A stretch of DNA of 64,000 nucleotides from Paenibacillus sp. FSL A5-0031 (GTDB taxonomy: Bacteria; Bacillota; Bacilli; Paenibacillales; Paenibacillaceae), in contig NZ_MRTD01000004.1 in the NCBI RefSeq assembly GCF_001956295.1, positions 124,001 through 188,000 of the forward strand, written 5' to 3'. Under the pieces are notes generated by a model, which was not told the DNA's origin, searched no databases, and saw only the letters and a list, made by a program, of their open reading frames with translations. How positions within the stretch are numbered: the first letter of the stretch is position 1; each line of letters opens with the position of its first letter. The position numbers and the translations under genes were made by a program. Positions 7,477 through 15,666 of the stretch are shown here, in pieces.

Positions 7477-8457
7477 CTATTCACCTGCGATACCGGAACG
7501 CTCGACGCTCTCGACGAAATAACGCTGCGTGAACATATACAAGATAAGCACCGGCAGGATCGTTAGCATAACCCCAGCCATAACTTGGTTTTGCAGCGTC
7601 GGCGCCATGCCGAGCGTACCTGAGGATACCGAGCTGGATGCCTGTTGAAGATCCAGATTCGCATTGCCGTTGAAGAAGGCCATATTTTGCGCCAGGTTGA
7701 AATACTCTGGAACGAGTAAATACATATTCGGCTCAAACAGGTCATTCCAGTGCCACACGACCGAGAACAGGAAGACAACCAGCATGGCAGGTTTCGCGAG
7801 CGGAAACATAATCATCCAGTACGTCCGGAACGCACCCGCGCCATCGATTCTTGCCGCTTCCTCCAGCACATTCGGCAGCGTTCGGTAAAATTGAATAAAG
7901 ATAAGGACGAACAAAGAGCCTTTCAGTCCGTGTCCAAGCAGCGCCGGCACAACGAACGGCAGATGCGTATTTACCCAGCCCAAGTCGAGGAAAAAGGTAA
8001 ACAACGGTACAACGATCGTCTGCGGCGGCACAAGAAATGTAAATACAACCATCGCCAGAAACAACGCTTGACCGGGAAAACGGTAACGTGCAAAGCCATA
8101 TCCTACAATTGAACAGCTAACGACTTGAAGCATCGCGCTGCCAAATGAAATGATGGAGCTGTTCAGCAGTCCCGGCCAGAAGTTGATTTCCTCCATCGCG
8201 ATCGAATAATTCGTTAGATTAAACTGCTTCGGAATCCACTGAATCGTAGCATCCGCCACATCCTCCGGCCGCATTAGCGATTTTGATACCAGATAAAGCA
8301 GCGGATAAACGAAAACAAACGCCAAGCTGAGAATAACGACATAATAGAAAATCGTTCCGATTACGCCGCGTCCGCGCTTTATCCAAGTAATCTTCCAGAC
8401 CTCTTCCGCTTTGCCTTGAAGGTCGGCATATTTTTCGGTCATGCTAGGTGAATTCAT
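7477..8457 (-). CDS. Carbohydrate ABC transporter permease, MalG type (last intact gene of the superoperon)
   Basis: 326 residues with six predicted membrane segments, the first at about 35-57 after a long cytoplasmic N-terminus. The ATPase-docking EAA loop reads EEAARIDGAGAFRTYWMIMFPLAKP near residue 210, characteristic of CUT1-family inner-membrane proteins. It would pair with the MalF-type permease just upstream (5-bp gap) to form a sugar channel. An unusual stretch of about 30 residues near 255-285 (NANLDLQQASSSVSSG) is longer than in typical MalG proteins. AGGGGG lies about 8 bases before the ATG. No ATPase gene is present; CUT1 systems of Bacillales commonly share an MsmX-type ATPase encoded elsewhere. 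Confidence 0.9.
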   Translation of the reverse strand: MNSPSMTEKYADLQGKAEEVWKITWIKRGRGVIGTIFYYVVILSLAFVFVYPLLYLVSKSLMRPEDVADATIQWIPKQFNLTNYSIAMEEINFWPGLLNSSIISFGSAMLQVVSCSIVGYGFARYRFPGQALFLAMVVFTFLVPPQTIVVPLFTFFLDLGWVNTHLPFVVPALLGHGLKGSLFVLIFIQFYRTLPNVLEEAARIDGAGAFRTYWMIMFPLAKPAMLVVFLFSVVWHWNDLFEPNMYLLVPEYFNLAQNMAFFNGNANLDLQQASSSVSSGTLGMAPTLQNQVMAGVMLTILPVLILYMFTQRYFVESVERSGIAGE

Positions 8458-8462
8458 GCCCT

Positions 8463-9341
8463 CTACCCCCTACCTTCGGTTGCTGACAAGCTTTTGCGGA
8501 AGATGAAGAATACGACCGCTAGCACAACCGAAATCACAATAAAGTAAATCCAGCCCATTGCCGAGCCATAAGCGTAATTATTCGTTTTGAACACATTGTT
8601 CATAATGTGATTCATAATTTGGTTATCTGTTTTGGTGAACGAGTTGACGACGCTATAAAGCGTGTTGACGAACAGCATCGGCATAATCATCGGAAACGTA
8701 ATCTTCCAGAAGCTTTCCCATTTTGTCGCGCCATCACATTTGGCTGCTTCATATAACGCCGGTGAGATCGTCTGCAAACCCGCGATAAAAATCAATATTT
8801 GCACGCCCGAATCCCACATGACGAGGGTTAAAGAATCTGCATATTGAAGCAGCGGGTCCAAGATGCTGTCCGGTATAAATGCGTTTAGCTTGCTGTAAAG
8901 ATCATATTGATAGAAGATCGGGAGCTGAGCAGCACCCTGCTCCAGGAGCTCCCTCAAGATGGCGCCGGAAGCGATAATAACCGGCAGAAAGAATATGCCG
9001 CGGAACAACGTACGACCGCGAAACGGACGATTAAGCAGCAATGCACTAAACATCGCAAAAATTAGAATAAGCGGTACCTGCGTCAGCATCGTTGTCAGCG
9101 TAGCTTGCAGCAGCGGCACAAAATCGATGTCTGTCGTAAAGGCAGCCCGGTAATGGGTCAAACCCGTGTAAGATGCCTTTAGCCCTGCCTTCGTAACCTC
9201 CAAATTGTTAAGCGAATAATAAAGTGATTTGCCAAGCGGAATGACCATGAACAGTAAGAAACCGACAACCCATATGGAAATGAACGAGTATCCCTCAAAG
9301 ATGTGGCGGCCTCTCATCGAGAGTCCAAATTTTTTGCCCAT
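8463..9341 (-). CDS. Sugar ABC transporter permease, MalF/UgpA type
   Basis: About 292 residues, six membrane segments, EAA motif YEAAKCDGATKWESFWKITFPMIMP near residue 205. It is the first member of the second permease pair. GGAGGG (9351-9356) is 9 bases from the ATG at 9341 and only 3 from an upstream in-frame ATG at 9347 that overlaps the preceding stop, so 9341 is preferred. A notable extended extracytoplasmic loop of about 40 residues (GAAQLPIFYQYDLYSKLNAFIPDSILDPLLQYADS, near 130-170) is present. Expected partner: the MalG-type protein encoded directly downstream. Confidence 0.9.
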   Translation of the reverse strand: MGKKFGLSMRGRHIFEGYSFISIWVVGFLLFMVIPLGKSLYYSLNNLEVTKAGLKASYTGLTHYRAAFTTDIDFVPLLQATLTTMLTQVPLILIFAMFSALLLNRPFRGRTLFRGIFFLPVIIASGAILRELLEQGAAQLPIFYQYDLYSKLNAFIPDSILDPLLQYADSLTLVMWDSGVQILIFIAGLQTISPALYEAAKCDGATKWESFWKITFPMIMPMLFVNTLYSVVNSFTKTDNQIMNHIMNNVFKTNNYAYGSAMGWIYFIVISVVLAVVFFIFRKSLSATEGRG

Positions 9342-9343
9342 GC

Positions 9344-11710
9344 TCATTTCCCTCCGTTTCGCATGAAATATCCTGCCGCAGGAATAGATAAGCCGTCAAC
9401 CGTTGCTGAAGCACTGCCATAATTGACAATAACCTTTGTTCCATTCGCATACGTTGTTTGGTATACGTTATTGCTCAACTTCTCATGATCAGCAATCGTC
9501 TGATTAGCAATCGCTTTATAAATAGACTCAAGATCGTTATATTGCTGAACGGCATCATCAATCCATGTCCTATATTCGGAGCTCCATAACCGATCCTCCA
9601 GCGTTCTTTGAAGCTTCGTCGTAGGCTCATAAGTCAGTTCTAGACTAGGCAGCGCACCATACTCTACCATCCGAAGCAGCTCGTTCTGAGCATCATTTCG
9701 CAAATTGATTGGATTAGCCGTATAAGGCACCAGCCCGCGTACCGCAATCTGATAGAAAGGAACCGTCTCGTCATTGTAAATAAAATGGCTGGAATCAAGC
9801 GGTGCTCCGCTAATGCCATCAATATGCCCAAGCATATAAGCAAATCCGTAATCGACTGACGCTCCGCCGGTAGTCTCCCGAATAGCATCCGTTGCTTTCA
9901 CCCAAGCTGATGCTGTCTCGCCGCGCGTTGTCAGCGACTTCGGATCGATATCGGAGTACAATGTATTTCCCCAAAAGCTAAGATGGACACCAGAGATGCC
10001 AAGCTTAGAATAATCCTTCAGCTCTTTGTTCAGATGTTTGCTGATGACACGCTCTGGCTTCATCCAATAGTAGAGTCTGCTGTCGTCATTCCATCTGCTG
10101 CCAATATAATAGTCCGTACTTGGCGCTACTTCACGATCCATGCCGCGAATGGCGTCTTTTGACTTCTTCATGCCGTCGCTATCCGCGATTGCGCGAGCAT
10201 AGTTTGCTTCCAAATAAAGCGAAACCCCTTTATTAGCGGCATAGGCGGCAAGATCCTTCAAGTCCTTTGCTCCGCCCAGCTTCTTCTCCACTGGAAAGTG
10301 ATCCGGCTGATCGCCATATAGACCATCATCAGACCATCCGGAAAACGTAAGCTCTAAATTCGCGATTCCTTTTTTCTGAAAAGCATCAATAATTTCACGT
10401 GCTTGATCGAATGTCGTCATCGAAATGAACGTATTGCCAAGCACCTCATCACGCAAAATACCGCCAAGCAGCTTCACCTTAAAGGGAACTGCCGTTTGCT
10501 CCAAAGGCTTAACTCCTTGCTCTTCTTTCAGAAATTTGCCATATGCCTGTGCCATTCCGACATAATCAGCTTCCTTGTCTTGAAGCAGTACGTAACGCAG
10601 CTGCCGATCGCCTTTGATCCAGTTGCCTTGGAAAAATGGGATTTCACCCGATGTCCCGATGAAAATAACATCGCTCCAGCGGTACACGAATTCCGCCGAC
10701 GTCCGGTAATAGGAGATCGCGCGGATGCCTGACGGCGTTCCATTAATCTTCGCATCGTATTGACCCTTCGTTATGATACCGAGCGAGCCTATATCGTTGC
10801 GGTAATTGCCGAATACCGGCAGCGCAACCATTTCTTTTGGAGCAAGCTTTTGCCGCCACATTTGATCAATATTCGTATGTGATTGCGTAACATAAGCCGG
10901 GTCGGCGCCATAGATCATTTCGGAGTAGCCTGCAAAATACTGCGGATGCTTCGCGCTGTATTTCATAAGCGCGCCGGAGCCGTCCGGCAGGAAAATCGCT
11001 CCTTCCTCCGTATCCGCAGCAGCGTTCCAGAATGGCAGCGGCTCAATACTTACAAACTTTGCTTTGCCCGCTTCCTTAATGGATGCTTCCGGAATCGACA
11101 GCTCGAAGCCTTTCTCATTCAAGCGATATTCAATCGCAAACTCCAGCTTTTCCTTCACGAATTGGAAGGTTACTTTCGCCCCGCCGTCGATTGTCTCGAT
11201 CTTCAGCTTGTTTTCCTTTTCCTTTGCCAAATACGTTTGTACAGTATCCGAGCCCTCTGTATACTTCACATGAACGGCCGCATCCATAAACTTCTTGTTA
11301 TTAGGCATCGTCGTTCTAGGAAGCTGCGGCGTCCCCAGCCATTCTTTCTTCGTTCGCTTGTCAACGAGGCGAACATTGCCTGTTTTATCGTCGATGTACA
11401 TCTTGTAGCTGTCATTCTCCGCAATCTGCTTTGTAGCCGATACAGGATACAGCTTCACTTCGCCTTGGTCAACAGGTTCCGTTGTCTCTGCAGCAGACTC
11501 TTCTACTGGAGCCTCCGAAGCAGCAGTTGAATCCGAAGCCGCTGCGGCATCTTCATCCGTGGTCGCCTCCGACGCAGTCGCAGTTGCACTCTTGCCCGCG
11601 TCTTCCTCTGCTTGAACACGGGTTTCGCCTTCCACGCTCCCGAAGTGAGGGAATATGCTGACAACGAGCAGCAATGCCACGATAATAAGCCATTTTCGTT
11701 GTTTCCTCAT
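9344..11710 (-). CDS. DUF5696-type exported protein, possible glycoside-hydrolase-like enzyme
   Basis: 788 residues: signal peptide (residues about 5-30), an acidic/Ala/Thr-rich low-complexity linker (about 33-85), a beta-sandwich-like region (about 90-380), then an apparent alpha/beta-barrel region beginning VKLLGGILRDEV, with NLELTFSGWSDDGLYG, LYLEANYARAI and SGVHLSFWGN, and a terminal beta domain. I recognise it as the DUF5696 family, regularly found in Paenibacillus sugar-transport operons and of unknown function. The layout resembles large exo-acting glycosidases, and the Asp/Glu-rich strand ends (SGWSDDG, YLEAN) could be catalytic; this is inference. The start is set at the ATG with AGGTGG 5 bases upstream rather than the GTG three codons earlier. 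Confidence 0.75.
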   Translation of the reverse strand: MRKQRKWLIIVALLLVVSIFPHFGSVEGETRVQAEEDAGKSATATASEATTDEDAAAASDSTAASEAPVEESAAETTEPVDQGEVKLYPVSATKQIAENDSYKMYIDDKTGNVRLVDKRTKKEWLGTPQLPRTTMPNNKKFMDAAVHVKYTEGSDTVQTYLAKEKENKLKIETIDGGAKVTFQFVKEKLEFAIEYRLNEKGFELSIPEASIKEAGKAKFVSIEPLPFWNAAADTEEGAIFLPDGSGALMKYSAKHPQYFAGYSEMIYGADPAYVTQSHTNIDQMWRQKLAPKEMVALPVFGNYRNDIGSLGIITKGQYDAKINGTPSGIRAISYYRTSAEFVYRWSDVIFIGTSGEIPFFQGNWIKGDRQLRYVLLQDKEADYVGMAQAYGKFLKEEQGVKPLEQTAVPFKVKLLGGILRDEVLGNTFISMTTFDQAREIIDAFQKKGIANLELTFSGWSDDGLYGDQPDHFPVEKKLGGAKDLKDLAAYAANKGVSLYLEANYARAIADSDGMKKSKDAIRGMDREVAPSTDYYIGSRWNDDSRLYYWMKPERVISKHLNKELKDYSKLGISGVHLSFWGNTLYSDIDPKSLTTRGETASAWVKATDAIRETTGGASVDYGFAYMLGHIDGISGAPLDSSHFIYNDETVPFYQIAVRGLVPYTANPINLRNDAQNELLRMVEYGALPSLELTYEPTTKLQRTLEDRLWSSEYRTWIDDAVQQYNDLESIYKAIANQTIADHEKLSNNVYQTTYANGTKVIVNYGSASATVDGLSIPAAGYFMRNGGK

Positions 11711-11719
11711 CTCGTCCAC

Positions 11720-12337
11720 CTACCTTCGGAAGTTTATTTCTTTGAACATGTCGATTATAAAGTTAAGGAGTTGATTGATTAAGCCAAACATCAGAATGCC
11801 AATAAACCAAATAATTAATATGCCGACGATGCTCAGCACCGTAATCCAGATCATTTTGCCAAGCTCAAAATCATGAACGATTCTTACCTTAAGCAAGAGC
11901 AGCCACCCTACCCAGTAAAGAGTAAGATTGATTAAAAACGAATAAATAGAGCTTTCATCAAGCGCCAAAATATTGGTTAGCAGCGTGATTGGGATAATAA
12001 AGATCGCATAAGGAACCAGCGCAAATGCACTGCCGACAAACACTTCCTTAAATTTCCCTTCCCCTTCAAGAATCGCACTGACGCCCCAGTTCGATATCGT
12101 CCACGTTACCCATGGCACAACGATCCAGATCAACTCATGCACAAACGAGATCTCATACGTTTCTCTCGTCTCGAACGCATACCCCGTAATTAGAATGGCA
12201 ACCATTCTCGCGATATAAGCCAGTGCGACGATGAATAACGCTTGCCCCCATTTAATGCGGCCCGGCTCCTGAATATCGTGGTAAAAATCGATCGGGTGCA
12301 CGAGCACCTGCCGCATCATTTTAAACGTTGCGATCAT
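11720..12337 (-). CDS. YIP1-family polytopic membrane protein
   Basis: 205 residues with five hydrophobic segments. The N-terminal VLVHPIDFYHDIQEPGRIKWG followed by membrane segments is typical of bacterial YIP1-domain proteins (Pfam Yip1). The cellular role of bacterial members is unknown; eukaryotic Yip1 acts in vesicle traffic. It overlaps the end of the NHL-repeat gene by 17 bases, with GGAG placed just before the ATG, so the two are translationally coupled. Co-occurrence with sugar permeases suggests an accessory role in the transporter, which is inference. Confidence 0.75.
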   Translation of the reverse strand: MIATFKMMRQVLVHPIDFYHDIQEPGRIKWGQALFIVALAYIARMVAILITGYAFETRETYEISFVHELIWIVVPWVTWTISNWGVSAILEGEGKFKEVFVGSAFALVPYAIFIIPITLLTNILALDESSIYSFLINLTLYWVGWLLLLKVRIVHDFELGKMIWITVLSIVGILIIWFIGILMFGLINQLLNFIIDMFKEINFRR

Positions 12338-13820
12338 AAGGCACTCCTCCCTTCACCTGAACCACTTTAGCCGACTTGCGGTCTTTCAGCATCGCAGAAG
12401 CTCTGCGCCAAACAAAAGGGATGATGTAGCGCAAAAGCACGATAAGCACGATAATGGCTAAACATATCCATGCAAAATGCTCTCTAATATATTCCTTTCG
12501 ATATTCCTTAAAAGCGACCGAGTAATCGTAACGCGATCTTGCCAGCTCAAAATACTCCATAGCTCCCTTATAGTTTTCCGCTTTATAGAGAGACTTGCCG
12601 ATTGCAAGGTAGGCTAGATCAAAGTTTGCATTCAAATGCAAAACCTCGTTCCACATTCCCTCCGACTCTTTGTATCGTCCATCAACGAATAACCGCGATG
12701 CGTCATGCACCAGATCTGCAAACGGCGTCGTACGGAACAAATCGATGCGATTGCGTCCTTTATCGACCACATACACCGTGCCGTCTGCTGACTGATCAAG
12801 GCTTGATGGCGTTATAAACAAGCCGTTCTGATCGCCGAGCCCTCCGAACACGAACAAGAAATTCCCGAGCTTATCGTACTGATAAACTTTGCTGGACTGA
12901 AGGTCAAGTGCAGTGATAACACCGTCCTTATCTACAGCTAGATCAAGAAACGACGGTACTTCGAAAGGTCCAGCATCAAAACGTCCACCGTATCTCTTAG
13001 GAACAATATTGAGCGTATCCACACCAACAGGCGATAAACGCTTTAATTGGTTCATTTCTGTTCCAAGTGTGGACGTGTAGACGAAACCTTCCTCATCCTG
13101 CACCGCATTGGAGAACTCGAGCGGCTTAACAACCGACAATTTTGCCTTCTGCTCCTCCGTTGCAACGAGCTTAACGAACAATCTGCTCCAGCTGAAGCCT
13201 ACATGATTCGCACCATAAAACCCTTTAAATTGCCCGTTCGGATCAATTTGAATGAGGCCCTGTGTGTTTCCGTCACTTACGACAAACATGTAATTCCGCT
13301 TATCCACGAGCAGCTTTGATGGAGAATACGAGAAAGTTGCTCCGAGCAGCGGACTTTCAGGCTTGCCGAACTGCTTCTGGAATTTCCCGTTTTTATCAAA
13401 AATAGCGATTCGTTGGTTTTTGGTATCAGCTACATAGATGGTTCCATCCTGCTTCACGTAAACGCCTTTTGGCTCGTTCAGCTTGCCGTCGCCTTCTTCG
13501 TCGCCGATAATGTTCAGCACCTCATGCTTCCCATCCAAATGGACGACCCGGCTATTTCCTGTATCCACGATATAGATCGTTCCATCGTCAGCAAGGAAAA
13601 TATCTTCGGGTGAGCTAAATGGTCCAGATGATAGGTTATAACCGTCAATTGAGCTCTCATACATGTACCCGTTGATCGAGTGAACATCTTGGCCCAGCTT
13701 ATTTCTCGTATACCCTTCATATGGAGAGGCCGCGAACGTTTGAACAGGTAGAGCTGTAACTAGCATCAGTAAAGCGATAGCTGTACTGACAACGAATCGG
13801 AATATCGTAACCTGCTTCAT
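12321..13820 (-). CDS. Secreted NHL beta-propeller / TPR protein with C-terminal membrane anchor
   Basis: 499 residues. Signal peptide (residues 1-30, cleavage near TFAASP). NHL-type propeller repeats from about 60 to 380, seen as SPEDIFLADDGTIYIVDTGNSRVVHLD, EPKGVYVKQDGTIYVADTKNQRIAIFD and PSSLDQSADGTVYVVDKGRNRIDLF. A TPR-like pair follows (about 385-440: KESEGMWNEVLHLN; AYLAIGKSLYKAENYKGAMEYFELA). One membrane segment (about 450-472) precedes a basic cytoplasmic tail. The bulk of the protein faces outside and probably scaffolds protein-protein or protein-glycan contacts at the transporter. AGGAGG precedes the ATG. Confidence 0.82.
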   Translation of the reverse strand: MKQVTIFRFVVSTAIALLMLVTALPVQTFAASPYEGYTRNKLGQDVHSINGYMYESSIDGYNLSSGPFSSPEDIFLADDGTIYIVDTGNSRVVHLDGKHEVLNIIGDEEGDGKLNEPKGVYVKQDGTIYVADTKNQRIAIFDKNGKFQKQFGKPESPLLGATFSYSPSKLLVDKRNYMFVVSDGNTQGLIQIDPNGQFKGFYGANHVGFSWSRLFVKLVATEEQKAKLSVVKPLEFSNAVQDEEGFVYTSTLGTEMNQLKRLSPVGVDTLNIVPKRYGGRFDAGPFEVPSFLDLAVDKDGVITALDLQSSKVYQYDKLGNFLFVFGGLGDQNGLFITPSSLDQSADGTVYVVDKGRNRIDLFRTTPFADLVHDASRLFVDGRYKESEGMWNEVLHLNANFDLAYLAIGKSLYKAENYKGAMEYFELARSRYDYSVAFKEYRKEYIREHFAWICLAIIVLIVLLRYIIPFVWRRASAMLKDRKSAKVVQVKGGVPYDRNV

Positions 13821-13833
13821 CCCGGTTGTCCTC

Positions 13834-14694
13834 CTACTCTTTCAGACCTGAATGCGCCATCGTTTGCAGCACTAAGCGCTGCGTTACGATAAAGACGATT
13901 ATCGTCGGCACAATCATCAATAAACTTGCCGCGGCAAGCGTGCCGACACGCGCAACGACGCCGTATCCACCGCTTAACGTCTGGATTGCCAGCGGCAGCG
14001 ACTTCATATCCTGATCGGTCGTATAAACCATTGCTGGGTATGGATCATTCCAGGCTGATATGAAGCTGAATAATGCAAAGGTCGCGATGGCTGGCTTCAG
14101 CATCGGCATAACGACAACCCAGAACACCTTCCACTCGGATGCACCGTCCATGCGTGCTGCCTCCAGCAGGGCATCCGGAATTTGGCGCAAAAACTGCGTC
14201 ATCAGAAACATCCCTATCGGAGCCGCCAAATATGGCAAAATCATCGCCCAATACGTATTAATCAAACCGATTTTGCTAATGAGCAAATATTGCGGAATTT
14301 GCACGACCATCGGCGAGAACATAATTGCAAGCACGACCATGTTGAATATAGCGCTGCGAAACGGCATATTGTGCTTCGCCAGCGGATACGCTGCCATGGC
14401 CGATACGAGAATGCCAAAGCCAACAATACAGGAGCTGATCAGCAAGCTGTTAAAAATAAACCTGGAGAACGGAACGCTTGTCGTTCCCGTTATGAGCAAT
14501 AGATCGCGAAAATTGACTAATGTCGGATTGTTCACGAAAAATCGCGGCGGAAACAGGAACAGCTCGCTTGTTGGTTTAAAGGCTGTAGATACCATATAAA
14601 CCAGAGGGGCAAGCATCAAGAGACCGAACAACGTTAGAAATAGATAAAGGAAAAACCCTCCCCAATCCTTCCTGCCTTTCACTGCGCCAGTCAT
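13834..14694 (-). CDS. Carbohydrate ABC transporter permease, MalG type (first pair)
   Basis: 286 residues, six membrane segments, EAA motif LEAARMDGASEWKVFWVVVMPMLKP near residue 185. Typical CUT1 length. It forms a pair with the permease encoded 6 bp upstream. It lies 13 bp before the NHL gene in the same operon, so two complete permease pairs are encoded by one transcript. AAAGGA lies about 10 bases from the ATG. Confidence 0.92.
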   Translation of the reverse strand: MTGAVKGRKDWGGFFLYLFLTLFGLLMLAPLVYMVSTAFKPTSELFLFPPRFFVNNPTLVNFRDLLLITGTTSVPFSRFIFNSLLISSCIVGFGILVSAMAAYPLAKHNMPFRSAIFNMVVLAIMFSPMVVQIPQYLLISKIGLINTYWAMILPYLAAPIGMFLMTQFLRQIPDALLEAARMDGASEWKVFWVVVMPMLKPAIATFALFSFISAWNDPYPAMVYTTDQDMKSLPLAIQTLSGGYGVVARVGTLAAASLLMIVPTIIVFIVTQRLVLQTMAHSGLKE

Positions 14695-14700
14695 ATCGGT

Positions 14701-15666
14701 TCAGTCCTTTCCTAGCCATTTGAATATGAGACGGTTTAGTCCGATCATCATGACGAACAGAACAACCGCGATCGCCGCAGCGTAACCCATCTCAAACTTG
14801 ATAAAGGCATAATCGAATAAATGTGTCAAAATCGTATGGCCTGCATAAAGCGGACTCGGCAATCCGACGAGCTGCACGCTGACATCAAACACGGTCAATG
14901 AGCTAACAACCTGAAGCACTGCGCCGAACAGCAATTGCGGCTTTACGGATGGAACTGTAATATAAATGAGCTGCTGCCATCTATACTTAATTCCGTCGAT
15001 TTCCCCGGCCTCGTAAAGATCCTTCGGTACGTTCTGAAGTCCGGCTAGGAAAGCCAAGAAACCTACCCCCATCGACATCCATAGCGAGACGATGATGATA
15101 ACAGGTACAATTGAATTAATATTTTGCAAAAATAAATAAGGCTCGTCGATAATGCCCAGCTTCGATGCAAAATAGTTAAGCAAGCCTTTGCGGTCGCCCG
15201 CAAACAAGTAGAGCCATACGACCGACATCGCCGTAGCGCTCGTAATGGACGGCGTGTAATAACAAAGCGTATAGAAGAAGCGGTATTTTTGCGGAATTTG
15301 GCTGATGAGCCAAGCCAGCAAGAACGCCATCACATAGCCGACCGGCCCTGTAATGAACGCGAATTTCAACGTAATGCCAATCGCCTTAAGGAAAATATCG
15401 TCATCGACAAACAACAGCTTGTAATTGGAGAGACCAATAAACTTTGGCGCCTCCAGAATGTTGTAATAGGTAAAGCTGAGTACAACCGAAGTGACGACCG
15501 GTACGATCGTAAACAAGGTGAACAGGATAAGAAATGGAGCGAGAAACAGGTAGGAAACCCTGTTTCTCTTCATTTCATGCCACAGCAAAGACAATTTGCT
15601 CGGTTTGCGGAGGCGCTCCGCTGCCGGAGTGACCACGGTTGCCGCTGAATCAGTGTTCATTTTCAC
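14701..15666 (-). CDS. Sugar ABC transporter permease, MalF/LacF type (first pair)
   Basis: 321 residues with a roughly 35-residue cytoplasmic N-terminus, six membrane segments and the EAA motif YEAGEIDGIKYRWQQLIYITVPSVKP near residue 220. The GTG start at 15666 overlaps the TGA of the upstream binding-protein gene (GTGA), and AAGGAGG lies 9 bases before it, so translation is coupled. It pairs with the next permease. Confidence 0.92.
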   Translation of the reverse strand: MKMNTDSAATVVTPAAERLRKPSKLSLLWHEMKRNRVSYLFLAPFLILFTLFTIVPVVTSVVLSFTYYNILEAPKFIGLSNYKLLFVDDDIFLKAIGITLKFAFITGPVGYVMAFLLAWLISQIPQKYRFFYTLCYYTPSITSATAMSVVWLYLFAGDRKGLLNYFASKLGIIDEPYLFLQNINSIVPVIIIVSLWMSMGVGFLAFLAGLQNVPKDLYEAGEIDGIKYRWQQLIYITVPSVKPQLLFGAVLQVVSSLTVFDVSVQLVGLPSPLYAGHTILTHLFDYAFIKFEMGYAAAIAVVLFVMMIGLNRLIFKWLGKD

